NCBI GenBank assembly: GCA_038326205.1
Contig: JBBQJV010000035.1
Location: 1 to 41,986, forward strand
Origin: UBA7672 sp038326205
GTDB taxonomy: Bacteria; Pseudomonadota; Alphaproteobacteria; Caulobacterales; Hyphomonadaceae
DNA length: 41,986 nt
Reading direction: 5' to 3'
Positions within the stretch are counted from its first letter, which is position 1; every line of letters starts with the position of its first letter. Of this stretch, positions 33,274-41,674 are shown in pieces. A model generated the notes under the pieces. It was not told the DNA's origin and made no database searches. It was given only the letters and a program-made list of their open reading frames with translations. A program made the translations under genes and the position numbers.

Positions 33274-33752
33274 AATGCACCCGGCCGCTCCGCCGTCTCG
33301 CCGCAATTTTCGGCTGCACGGTCGTGCTCAGCGCGGCCATGCCTGCGTTCGCGGATGACGTTGCCGGCGACTGGCTGTTCGACACCTCCAAGTTTGCCGA
33401 CAATGACTGCCAGATTTCTGGCCGCATCACCTTCACCCAGACGCCAGTGAAGAACACCTACACCTGCGTGTTCGAGAGCGAGCAGATCTGCGGCAAGATC
33501 AACGGCAATCTCTACATCAAGGTGCGCCAGAAATGCACGGCGCAGCGCATCGGCAAGCAGGTGGCGGTGAAGTCGGAGGTCGACAAGATTCTCGATCGCC
33601 GTCCGAAGATTCCGTATCCCGAGGACTATTACCTCGCCGACAATTTCATCGTTCAGCTCTCCAACAACAAGTCTGAGATGAATGGCTCGCACTATGACGA
33701 ACAGCGTCAGCTGAAGGCGCGCTTCTGGCGCGATGTCGAGCTGATCGGATAG
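33270..33752 (+). CDS. four-cysteine periplasmic protein, copy 1
   Basis: 160 residues with a signal peptide ending near PAFA (residue 28). The mature chain has cysteines at 47, 66, 74 and 89, and the pattern GDWLFDTS..C..SGRITFT...TCVF...CG...CTA...V.SE..KI...YLADNFIVQL..MNG...FWRDVELIG. It aligns along its whole length with the next gene product. Coupled to nadA through ATGA. No family recognised; two disulfides in the periplasm are likely. Why an exported protein sits in a cytoplasmic NAD pathway operon is not clear. Confidence 0.78.
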   Translation: MKCTRPLRRLAAIFGCTVVLSAAMPAFADDVAGDWLFDTSKFADNDCQISGRITFTQTPVKNTYTCVFESEQICGKINGNLYIKVRQKCTAQRIGKQVAVKSEVDKILDRRPKIPYPEDYYLADNFIVQLSNNKSEMNGSHYDEQRQLKARFWRDVELIG

Positions 33753-33772
33753 ATGACGATGGCGAGGACGAG

Positions 33773-34252
33773 ATGAAGCACGCGGTTTCGTTCGGCGCCC
33801 TCGTCAGCATCTTGTTGGTATGCACAAACATCATGCCCGTGAGCGCTGAACCGCCTGCTCACTCGCCCGTGGGCGAGTGGGGGTTCAAGACAAGCACGAT
33901 GAAAGAGGGCTGCACGCTCTCCGGTTCGATGACCATCACGCGCAAGGCAGACAAGACAATGGCTTGCACGTTCAAAGCCTTGTGGGCATGCACGCAAGTC
34001 ATGCCGCGTACTGTCGAGACCGACCAGACCTGCACAGCGAAGCAGAGCGGCAGCGGCGTCACCATCGCCAGCAAGATCGCGAAGATCGGCAAGGTCACAC
34101 CCGACAGCTCGGCCGACTTCATGCGCGCCAACTACGCGGCAGACCACTTCCAGGTGAAGATCGACTCGACCGGCGACCGCATGGATGGCCTGTTCCACTC
34201 CTATGGCCAGGCGTCTGTGATTTTCCGCAGACATCTCGAATTGATCGGCTGA
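33773..34252 (+). CDS. four-cysteine periplasmic protein, copy 2
   Basis: 159 residues, signal peptide ending near PVSA (residue 25). Cysteines at 47, 65, 73 and 87 match the spacing of copy 1 almost exactly, and shared motifs include G-x-W-x-F-x-T-S, C-x-L-S-G, C-T-A, Y-A-A-D-H-F-x-V and the C-terminal E-L-I-G. The two are tandem paralogues diverged well beyond recent duplication. It lies 20 bp after copy 1 and 3 bp before the nadB start, so it is inside the operon. Confidence 0.78.
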   Translation: MKHAVSFGALVSILLVCTNIMPVSAEPPAHSPVGEWGFKTSTMKEGCTLSGSMTITRKADKTMACTFKALWACTQVMPRTVETDQTCTAKQSGSGVTIASKIAKIGKVTPDSSADFMRANYAADHFQVKIDSTGDRMDGLFHSYGQASVIFRRHLELIG

Positions 34253-34255
34253 GAC

Positions 34256-35782
34256 GTGGCAAACCGTGACATTCTTATCGTCGGCGCTGGCCTCGCCGGG
34301 CTCTTCCTCGCGCTGAAGCTGGCCCCTCGCCGCTGCACCGTCATCGCGCTGGCGCCACTGGGACAAGCCGCAGCATCTGCTTGGGCGCAGGGTGGCCTTG
34401 CGGCCGCGCTGTCACCTCAAGACAATTCGGAGCTCCACGCCATCGACACGATTGCGGCGGGCGCCGGCATCGTCGACCCCGTCGTTGCCCGGCTGATTGC
34501 CGAGGAAGGCGCAAATCGCGTACGCGACCTGCTCGAACTTGGCGTGCCGTTCGACCGCACCGCCGATGGCGAACTCGCCCTGTCACTCGAAGCCGCCCAC
34601 TCGCGCGCGCGCGTCGCGCGTGTCTCGGGCGATCTCGCGGGCAAGGCCATCATGGAATCGCTCACGTACGCCGTGGCTGCATCCGCCCATATCGAAGTGA
34701 TCGAACGCGTGAAGGCTTTGGCGCTTTTGCAGGATGGCAACGGCCGGATCGCAGGCGTGCTCGCACAGGTTGCGGCCGAACAGTTCATCGAACTCCACGC
34801 GCGCGAGACCGTGCTTTGCGCGGGTGGGTCGGGCGGACTCTACGCCATCACCACTAACCCACGCTCATCGCAGGGCGACGCAATGGCGATGGCCTACACG
34901 GCTGGTGCGTTGATCGCCGATCCTGAATTCGTGCAGTTCCATCCAACCGCAATCGACATCGGCCGCGACCCTGCCCCCCTCGCCACCGAAGCCCTGCGCG
35001 GCGAAGGCGCCAAACTGGTCGATCGCAACGGCCGCGCCTTCATGGTGGACTACCACCGCCTCGCCGATCTCGCGCCCCGCGATGAAGTAGCTCGCGCCAT
35101 TCACTCCGAGCGAGCTGCAGGTCGTGGCGCCTTCCTCGATTGCCGCGCGGCCATCGGCGCGCACTTCCCCGACCACTTCCCCACCGTGTTCGAAACCTGC
35201 CGCTCGGCTGGGATCGATCCACGCGAGCAAGCGATCCCCGTGGCCCCTGCGATGCACTACCACATGGGCGGCGTGGTCACGGATCTCTGGGCGCGCACCT
35301 CGCTCGAAGGCCTGTCGGCATGCGGCGAAACCGCCTCGACGGGGGCCCACGGCGCCAACCGCCTCGCCTCCAACTCCCTGCTCGAAGCCGTCGTGTTCGC
35401 CGAACGCGCCGCCCGCCGCCTCCGCGACTCCGACTTGCTGGAGGCAGGCGCCTCTTCTGCTGTCGCGCCGCCAGAACTCAACGAATTGTCGCTGGTCGAA
35501 CTGCGCAAGCGCATGCACGGTCAGGTCGGCGTCGTGCGCGAGGCCGCTGGCCTCAGCGCCACACTCGACTGGATCGCGGCTGCGAAAATCAACGTCGGAC
35601 AGGCCCGCGCGCTTGTCGCATCGCAGCTCATCACGGCTGGCGCCTTTGCCCGCAAGGAAAGTCGTGGTGGTCATTATCGTAGCGACTACCCTGCGCCTTT
35701 CGCACCCCATCGCACTTTTATGCGCAGGGGCGAGGACGGGCAGCCTATGATCCAGCATTCCGCAATCGCGGCCGGAGCCTGA
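34256..35782 (+). CDS. nadB: L-aspartate oxidase NadB
   Basis: Oxidises L-aspartate to iminoaspartate for NadA. 508 residues, GTG start three bases after the preceding stop. FAD-binding N-terminus DILIVGAGLAGLFLALKLA, then SAWAQGGLAAAL, EFVQFHPTAIDIG, PRDEVARAIHSE, HYHMGGVVTD and GETASTGAHGANRLASNSLLE, which are diagnostic of the fumarate reductase/NadB flavoprotein family; the C-terminal helical domain is short. Adjacent nadA and nadC separate it from succinate dehydrogenase. Stop is followed by the nadC GTG one base later. Confidence 0.97.
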   Translation: MANRDILIVGAGLAGLFLALKLAPRRCTVIALAPLGQAAASAWAQGGLAAALSPQDNSELHAIDTIAAGAGIVDPVVARLIAEEGANRVRDLLELGVPFDRTADGELALSLEAAHSRARVARVSGDLAGKAIMESLTYAVAASAHIEVIERVKALALLQDGNGRIAGVLAQVAAEQFIELHARETVLCAGGSGGLYAITTNPRSSQGDAMAMAYTAGALIADPEFVQFHPTAIDIGRDPAPLATEALRGEGAKLVDRNGRAFMVDYHRLADLAPRDEVARAIHSERAAGRGAFLDCRAAIGAHFPDHFPTVFETCRSAGIDPREQAIPVAPAMHYHMGGVVTDLWARTSLEGLSACGETASTGAHGANRLASNSLLEAVVFAERAARRLRDSDLLEAGASSAVAPPELNELSLVELRKRMHGQVGVVREAAGLSATLDWIAAAKINVGQARALVASQLITAGAFARKESRGGHYRSDYPAPFAPHRTFMRRGEDGQPMIQHSAIAAGA

Positions 35783-35783
35783 T

Positions 35784-36647
35784 GTGACAGATCATCTTCC
35801 AATTCCGCCCCTTCCCGATGTTGTGATCGAGCCGCTGGTGCGTCTGGCGCTTACGGAGGATTTCGGACGTGGCGGCGACATCACCACCGACGCGGTCATT
35901 CCCGCGTCCACGCGCATGAAGGCGGTGATGAGCGCGCGAGAGGCCGGCATTGCGGCTGGTTACGATGCCGCGCGCCTAGCGCTGCGTCTTGTCGATCCGC
36001 AAGCGACATGGACGACGCTAACGGAAGAAGGCGCAGCCTTTGCCAAGGGCGCGCGGCTCGTGCGCATCGAAGGCTCTGCGCGTTCCGTGCTGATGGCCGA
36101 GCGCGTGATGCTGAACTTCATCGGCCCGCTTTCGGGCGTCGCGACACTGACATCGAAGTTCGTCGCCGAGGCCGCCGGCACGAACGCCCGCATCACTTGC
36201 ACGCGCAAGACGACGCCTGGATTTCGCTCGCTGGAGAAGCGCGCGGTGCGTCTTGGTGGCGGCGTCAATCACCGCCTTGGCCTCGATGATGCGATCCTGA
36301 TCAAGGACAACCACATTGCTGCGGCTGGCGGTGTTACGCTGGCGATGAAACGCGCCCGCGCAGCCGTGGGTCATCTGCGGGCCATCGAGATCGAGGTCGA
36401 TCGCCTCGCTCAGATCGAGGAGGCCCTGCCATTCAAGCCCGATGCGATCCTGCTCGACAACATGTCGACGGCGCTGCTGACCGAAGCGGTGGCGTTGATT
36501 GCCGGACGCGCGAGGACCGAAGCTTCAGGCGGGGTGCGCCTTGAGACGGTAAGAGCCATCGCGCAGACGGGCGTGGATTTCATCTCCGCAGGCGCACTGA
36601 CGCACTCGGCGGTGAACCTGGATATCGGTCTCGATTACGAGGACTGA
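35784..36647 (+). CDS. nadC: quinolinate phosphoribosyltransferase NadC
   Basis: Transfers phosphoribosyl to quinolinate with decarboxylation, giving nicotinate mononucleotide. 287 residues from a GTG at 35784. Signatures: LTEDFGRGGDITTDAVIP (16-34), TRKTTPGFRSLEKRAVRLGGG, HRLGLDDAILIKDNHI, EIEVD, LLDNMS and ISAGALTHS near the C-terminus. Last gene of the operon; the convergent cell-wall hydrolase gene ends five bases after its stop. Confidence 0.97.
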   Translation: MTDHLPIPPLPDVVIEPLVRLALTEDFGRGGDITTDAVIPASTRMKAVMSAREAGIAAGYDAARLALRLVDPQATWTTLTEEGAAFAKGARLVRIEGSARSVLMAERVMLNFIGPLSGVATLTSKFVAEAAGTNARITCTRKTTPGFRSLEKRAVRLGGGVNHRLGLDDAILIKDNHIAAAGGVTLAMKRARAAVGHLRAIEIEVDRLAQIEEALPFKPDAILLDNMSTALLTEAVALIAGRARTEASGGVRLETVRAIAQTGVDFISAGALTHSAVNLDIGLDYED

Positions 36648-36652
36648 GGAGC

Positions 36653-37639
36653 CTATAGCGGCCGCGCGTCGACTGGTAGGAGCGGCGCTTTGGTGGGGAT
36701 CGCCACCGGCGTTTTCGCATTCAGCGATATCGCGATCAGCGTGCCATCCGGCTCGATCTGGGCGGGCGGCAGGACGCCTTCGAGCCTATCAACGTCCGCG
36801 AACGCGGCGATAGACTCGTCGCGGTCGTGACGGGCAGCCAGCGCCATGCGGGCGTTGGACCATTCCTTCGTGGTCTTCGGGAAGCGATAGAAGATGTGCG
36901 TGCCGATCGACGCCGTCTCGACAAGGCTCGGCGCCCAGTAGGGGTTCACGTAATCCGTGTGGTAATGCGTGGCGTTGTTGGTGACCGGCGTGTTGAGGCC
37001 CAGCATTACGTGCAGCGCGACATTCTTGGCCCGGTCCCATGCGCCGCCATACGGCTTGTGGCGCACCGATCCATCGCAGGTGAAGGTGAACTGGCAGCCG
37101 GTATCGCGGTACTGTCCCTGATAGACGACTTCGCATATGGACTTCGGGAAGCGCGGGTCGCGCATGCGGTTCATCACCACTTCGGCGACCGCCATCTGGC
37201 CCAGCGGGTCTTCCGAGCGCGCTTCGTAGTAAACAGCGCGGGCGAGGCAATCGAGCTGTTTGTCCTGGCCTTTGAACGGGCCGAGGTCGTCCAGCGTGAA
37301 ACTAATAAGGCCCTGCAACGCTTCGCTGTCACGGGCGCGGATCGTCAGGGCGCCGAGCAATTGGCCATTGGCCTCGTCCGTGAAGAGTGCAGCTTCCTGC
37401 GGGAGCGAGGCGGCATCGGCCCGCGCGCTGAACATGCCCGGGCGCAGGTCGGCGTGAACTTCATGCACGTCGGCGGCGATGGACTCGGCGAGCACGGCGG
37501 CTTCGTTGAGATAGGTTTCCTGAGCTTTCTGAGCGCCGAAGCGCTGGGCGACGACCGGGCCGCCAAAAGCGAAGAACGCAGCGCAAGCCCCGATCGTCAG
37601 CGCGCGCTGACGCGTTTGGCGTTTGTCGGCCTCCGACAT
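36653..37639 (-). CDS. SleB-type cell-wall hydrolase
   Basis: From the ATG at 37639 the protein has 328 residues: a basic N-terminus, one hydrophobic anchor (ALTIGACAAFFAFGGPVVA), a long linker (about 40-120), then the Hydrolase_2 domain: CLARAVYYEARSEDPLGQMAVAEVVMNRMRDPRFP, with YYEA holding the catalytic Glu, and CQFTFTCDGS, AKNVALHVMLG, ATHYHTDYVNPYW. It cleaves peptidoglycan glycan strands in the periplasm. An ATG at 37693 adds 18 residues; the nearer one was chosen for AAGGTGG nine bases upstream. Conserved domain is certain, start is not. Confidence 0.88.
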   Translation of the reverse strand: MSEADKRQTRQRALTIGACAAFFAFGGPVVAQRFGAQKAQETYLNEAAVLAESIAADVHEVHADLRPGMFSARADAASLPQEAALFTDEANGQLLGALTIRARDSEALQGLISFTLDDLGPFKGQDKQLDCLARAVYYEARSEDPLGQMAVAEVVMNRMRDPRFPKSICEVVYQGQYRDTGCQFTFTCDGSVRHKPYGGAWDRAKNVALHVMLGLNTPVTNNATHYHTDYVNPYWAPSLVETASIGTHIFYRFPKTTKEWSNARMALAARHDRDESIAAFADVDRLEGVLPPAQIEPDGTLIAISLNAKTPVAIPTKAPLLPVDARPL

Positions 37640-38274
37640 GCTCGTCCACCACCTTGCGACAGCTTTTACAGCCGCCTTCAGGTGGACAAACATAGGTCCC
37701 AGAGCTTTCGAGAGCTTTAACACCCCGAGCTTCCCTTTACCTTCGTTAACCGACAATTCGGTTTGGGCGCCCGCGCGCGCCCGGAAGTGACACTCCAACC
37801 AACACCCCGTCGCCTTTTGTTCTTCTTGGCTTTGCGACGTCAGCCGCCCTATCGGGCCCTTTGTTACCGGGCAAGCTCGGAATGTTCTTGACTCAACCCC
37901 GGCAATTTGCGCGCCACCGGGGGGGGCCCGGTTCCGCTTCAACCAGCGGGCGAGCTGTTTACTTTTGGCGTTTACGAATTGCCCCTCTTTTCAACGACGT
38001 CCCGGCAGGACGCTCCTGGAAATAGGTCCCAGCGGCAGGAGGGCAACACCCCGCCTGGAATCCCTCTGACGCCGATTTGAAACGAAAATTCCGCCCGAAC
38101 GTTGGGGAAACGCTCTCCTGTGGATAATTCATAGACTGTCCAGAGGAAGATGGCGCAGCCAAACGGTCAGTCTCGGATCAGCTCTCTGACCGCTCGGTTT
38201 CGGCGTCTGCTACTCTCATGAGACCTGCTTCAGATCAGCACCTAAGCGCGAGCTTTGCCGGCTTCCCAACGCCA
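37640..38274. other. non-coding stretch upstream of the SleB gene
   Basis: About 600 bp without a supported gene. It contains an 11-bp direct repeat ATAGGTCCCAG (37692-37702 and 38022-38032), a CCCCGG/CCGGGG hairpin (37897-37902 with 37917-37922), several A/T-rich pyrimidine runs (37812-37832) and a perfect DnaA box (38119-38127). Frames on the lower strand (37942 inward, 38162-37959) show no homology or codon bias I trust. It may be a long leader or hold a small RNA. Confidence 0.4.
38119..38127 (-). promoter_or_regulatory. perfect DnaA box TTATCCACA
   Basis: The plus strand reads TGTGGATAA, the exact complement of the DnaA consensus TTATCCACA. No second box or AT-rich unwinding region was seen within several hundred bases, so an origin is not supported. 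It could be a titration or regulatory site, or chance. Confidence 0.4.
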
Positions 38275-38763
38275 TCAGAAGTAGTCGAGACCCACCCAGA
38301 CATGCCAGTCGTGCGTGCCGCCTTCGATATGCTCTTCAAGGTAGGCGACCCACCTCAACTCGGCGTCGTCATCACCCGTCTGGAAGAACGACACGGCGTC
38401 TAGCTGCTTCAACGCAGCGTCGTCCTGGACCGGAGCGAACGACTCGCGGTCCCATTCAGCGAGACATGCACCCAACGCGCCGGACTGCAGACCGTAATCG
38501 GCGCGGGCGGAGTCGAGCGAGTCATAAACCCATATGCACGCGTAGGTAGACGAGAGGTCCAACGTGATCTGGCAATCCTCGGCGCCGTTCAGCTTGAAGG
38601 TTGCCCCATAGATGTCATCGCTGGCTTCTTCGCCGGAGATCGAGTCGAAATCCTCCGTCGCGGCCTCCATCAGGTTCTGAACCTGCTGGCAGCTGATCTG
38701 TGCGTGCGCCACGGGCACCACCGTAAGACTGGCCGACAATGCTAGCAAGCTAGCGAACTTCAT
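38275..38763 (-). CDS. small secreted acidic protein, unknown function
   Basis: 162 residues with a signal peptide (MKFASLLALSASLTVVPVAHAQ). The mature protein is acidic and contains four cysteines (SCQQ, EDCQ, YACIW, GACLAEW), probably two disulfides in the periplasm. Central motif: FKLNGAEDCQITLDLSSTYACIWVYDS; it ends HDWHVWVGLDYF. No family recognised. It is followed leftward by the non-coding stretch and preceded by ppdK's end (80 bp). Third-position bias supports coding. Confidence 0.75.
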   Translation of the reverse strand: MKFASLLALSASLTVVPVAHAQISCQQVQNLMEAATEDFDSISGEEASDDIYGATFKLNGAEDCQITLDLSSTYACIWVYDSLDSARADYGLQSGALGACLAEWDRESFAPVQDDAALKQLDAVSFFQTGDDDAELRWVAYLEEHIEGGTHDWHVWVGLDYF

Positions 38764-38843
38764 GACCGCAGCCCCGAGTTGAACGTCTATCTGATCCGCA
38801 AGGTGCCGCGATGCGGTGTCAGGTTCAAGGCTAGTCTAGCAGT

Positions 38844-41540
38844 CTAGCGCTTCTTCCCAAGCGCGGCATGCGCCGCTGCCAGTCGCGCGACCGGCACGCG
38901 GAAGGGCGAGGCCGAGACATAGTCCAGCCCGCACTCCTCGAAGAAGAAGATGGAGGCTGGATCGCCACCATGCTCGCCGCATACCCCCAGCTTCAGGCGC
39001 GGTTGCGCCGCCCGTCCACGCTCGCACCCGATCCGCACCAGCTCGCCCACGCCATCACGGTCGATCGAGACGAAGGGGTCCTTCTCGTAGATGCCCTTCT
39101 CCTCATAGACTTTGAGGAATCGCGCCGCGTCATCGCGTGAGATTCCCAGCGCCGTCTGCGTCAGGTCGTTGGTTCCGAACGAGAAGAACTCCGCCTCCTC
39201 GGCGATCTCCCCCGCCCGCAGCGCCGCGCGCGGCAGTTCGATCATCGTGCCGACCAGATATTCCACCTGCGCCTTGCGTTCGTTGAACACGCGCTCGGCC
39301 GTCTGTACCACGATGGCGCGCATGAGCTCGAGTTCTCTCTTCGTGGCAACGAGAGGGATCATGATTTCCGGGATCGGCGCCTTGCCACTTTCTTTCGCGA
39401 CATCCAGCGCTGCCTCGAAGATGGCCCGCGCCTGCATCTCGTAGATTTCCGGGAAGGTGACGCCCAGCCTGCAGCCGCGATGGCCCAGCATTGGGTTCGA
39501 CTCGTGCAATTCAGACGCGCGCGCTTTCAGCACCTCGGCCGAAATGCCGGACTGTTTCGCCACCTCGGCAATGTCCTCGTCCTTGTGCGGCAGGAATTCA
39601 TGCAGCGGCGGATCGAGCAGGCGGATCGTCACCGGCAGCCCCGCCATGATGCGGAAGATCTCGGCGAAGTCCGCGCGCTGCATCGGCAGAAGCTTGTCCA
39701 GCGCCTTGCGCCGGCCGATTTCCCGGTCCGCGAGAATCATCTCGCGCACCACCGGAATGCGTTCCGCATCGAAGAACATGTGTTCCGTGCGGCAAAGGCC
39801 GATGCCCTCCGCGCCAAATTTGCGCGCCGTTTCGGCATCCAGTGGCGTCTCGGCATTGGCGCGCACCTTCATGCGGCGCATGCTGTCGGCCCAGTCCATC
39901 AGCTCGCCAAAATCGCCCCCCTGCGCCGGCTCGACCATCTTCACTGAACCGACCAGCACTTCGCCCTTGGCGCCGTCGACCGTGATGATGTCGCCTTTCT
40001 TGAGCGTCCGCGAGCCAACGCGCACCGTGCCCTTGGCCACGTCGATCTGCAGCGATCCCGCGCCGCACACGCACGGCCGCCCCATACCACGCGCCACCAC
40101 GGCCGCATGCGATGTCATGCCTCCGCGCGCCGTCACGATGGCCTTAGCCGCGTGCATGCCCTGAATATCTTCCGGGCTCGTCTCGATCCGCACCAGGATC
40201 ACCGGCACGGGCTTCTCGCCCTGTGTCAGCGCCACCGCTTCAGCCGGATCGAACACGATCTGCCCGACCGCAGCGCCGGGCGACGCCGGCAGGCCCTTCA
40301 CGAACACATCGCGCACCGCATCCTTGGCGATGGTGGGATGCAACAACTGGTCCAGCTGCGCCGGATCGAGCCGCAGCACAGCTTCCTGCTGCGTGATCAG
40401 TCCCTCGCGGCACATCTCCACGGCAAGCTTCAGGGCCGCCTGCGCCGTGCGTTTCCCGTTGCGGGTCTGCAGCATGTAGAGCGTGCCTTGCTCCACTGTA
40501 AACTCGATATCCTGCATGTCGCGATAGTGCGTTTCCAGACGCTGGGAGACCGCGACCAGTTGCGCGTAAACTTCGGGCATGGCTTCTTCAAGCGACAGGT
40601 CTTCCGATTTCAGCTCCGCCTTGCGCGAGATGGAAATCGGCGCCGGCGTACGGATGCCCGCCACCACGTCCTCGCCCTGCGCGTTGACCAGATATTCGCC
40701 GTAGAACCGCTTCTCACCGGTCGACGGATCGCGCGTGAAGGCGACGCCCGTGGCCGAGCTCTCGCCCATATTGCCGAACACCATCGACTGAACATTGACG
40801 GCCGTGCCCCAGCTCTCGGGAATATCGTTGAGCCTGCGATAGGTGATGGCGCGATCATTCATCCACGAGGCAAACACCGCGCCGATGGCGCCCCACAGCT
40901 GGTCCTTCGGCTCTTGCGGGAAGGGCTTGCCAATCTTCTTATCGACTGCCTTCTTGTAAAGCGCGATCACCTCGATCCAGCTCTCGGCGCCGAGATCGGT
41001 ATCGAAATTGAAGTCGCGGCTTTCCTTGTAGTCGTCAAGAATGTGCTCGAACGTGTCGTGGCCTATGTTCAGCACCACGTTGGAATACATCTGGATGAAG
41101 CGGCGATAGCTGTCGAGGGCGAAGCGTCGGTCCGACAGCCGGGCCAGGCCTTCGACAGTGGCGTCGTTGAGACCCAGGTTCAGCACCGTGTCCATCATGC
41201 CGGGCATGGAGGCCCGGGCGCCAGAGCGCACCGAGACCAACAGCGGATTGGCCGGATCGCCGAACACCTTGCCGGTGAGTTGCTCCACCTTGTCGAGCGC
41301 GGCGCGGACGTTGGCCTTCATGTCGGCCGGATAGGTGCTGGCGTTGGCGTAGTAATGGACGCAGGCCTCGGTGGTGATGGTGAAGCCCGGCGGCACCGGC
41401 AGGCCCAACGACGACATCTCGGCCAGGTTGGCGCCCTTACCACCCAGCAGATTCTTCATCTTGGCGTCGCCATCGGCCCCGCCGCCGCCGAACGAATAGA
41501 CCCAGCGCGTCAACGTCTTGCCCTCAGCCAGCATGGCCAT
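38844..41540 (-). CDS. ppdK: pyruvate, phosphate dikinase PpdK
   Basis: 898 residues; interconverts pyruvate, ATP and phosphate with phosphoenolpyruvate, AMP and diphosphate. The nucleotide-binding domain has GGKGANLAEMSSLGLPVPPG (33-52) and VRSGARASMPGMMDTVLNLG (104-123); the swivelling phosphohistidine domain has GGMTSHAAVVARGMGRPC with His478; the pyruvate-binding barrel has GIGLCRTEHMFF, FGTNDLTQTALG and GVCGEHGGDP with catalytic Cys854. The absence of a PEP synthase-type sequence and the length fit PPDK. It follows glyS on the same strand, a common alphaproteobacterial arrangement. An ATG six bases later (41534) is an alternative start. Confidence 0.98.
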   Translation of the reverse strand: MAMLAEGKTLTRWVYSFGGGGADGDAKMKNLLGGKGANLAEMSSLGLPVPPGFTITTEACVHYYANASTYPADMKANVRAALDKVEQLTGKVFGDPANPLLVSVRSGARASMPGMMDTVLNLGLNDATVEGLARLSDRRFALDSYRRFIQMYSNVVLNIGHDTFEHILDDYKESRDFNFDTDLGAESWIEVIALYKKAVDKKIGKPFPQEPKDQLWGAIGAVFASWMNDRAITYRRLNDIPESWGTAVNVQSMVFGNMGESSATGVAFTRDPSTGEKRFYGEYLVNAQGEDVVAGIRTPAPISISRKAELKSEDLSLEEAMPEVYAQLVAVSQRLETHYRDMQDIEFTVEQGTLYMLQTRNGKRTAQAALKLAVEMCREGLITQQEAVLRLDPAQLDQLLHPTIAKDAVRDVFVKGLPASPGAAVGQIVFDPAEAVALTQGEKPVPVILVRIETSPEDIQGMHAAKAIVTARGGMTSHAAVVARGMGRPCVCGAGSLQIDVAKGTVRVGSRTLKKGDIITVDGAKGEVLVGSVKMVEPAQGGDFGELMDWADSMRRMKVRANAETPLDAETARKFGAEGIGLCRTEHMFFDAERIPVVREMILADREIGRRKALDKLLPMQRADFAEIFRIMAGLPVTIRLLDPPLHEFLPHKDEDIAEVAKQSGISAEVLKARASELHESNPMLGHRGCRLGVTFPEIYEMQARAIFEAALDVAKESGKAPIPEIMIPLVATKRELELMRAIVVQTAERVFNERKAQVEYLVGTMIELPRAALRAGEIAEEAEFFSFGTNDLTQTALGISRDDAARFLKVYEEKGIYEKDPFVSIDRDGVGELVRIGCERGRAAQPRLKLGVCGEHGGDPASIFFFEECGLDYVSASPFRVPVARLAAAHAALGKKR

Positions 41541-41570
41541 CTCTCAAACCGCTCAACCCAATCCAACCCT

Positions 41571-41665
41571 TCATCCCGGCCGGAGCCGAAGGCGGAGAGC
41601 CGGGACCTCTCTTGCTTTCGAGACAAGGGAGGTCTCGGATAACCGCTGCGCGGTTTCCGGGATGA
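41571..41665. repeat. palindromic repeat between glyS and ppdK
   Basis: TCATCCCGG (41571-41579) and CCGGGATGA (41657-41665) are perfect outer arms; an inner pair (CGGGACCTCTCTTG around 41601-41614 with CAAGGGAGGTCTCGG) matches at about 13 of 15 positions. This is the shape of dispersed alphaproteobacterial intergenic palindromes and probably folds into a long hairpin ending the glyS transcript. Confidence 0.65.
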
Positions 41666-41674
41666 CGGGGATCA

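Noticed and set aside
38119..38127. Replication origin
   Set aside because: Only one DnaA box, no AT-rich unwinding region and none of the usual origin neighbours.
40107..41642. 511-codon open frame on the plus strand
   Set aside because: Shadow of ppdK and also runs through the intergenic palindrome.
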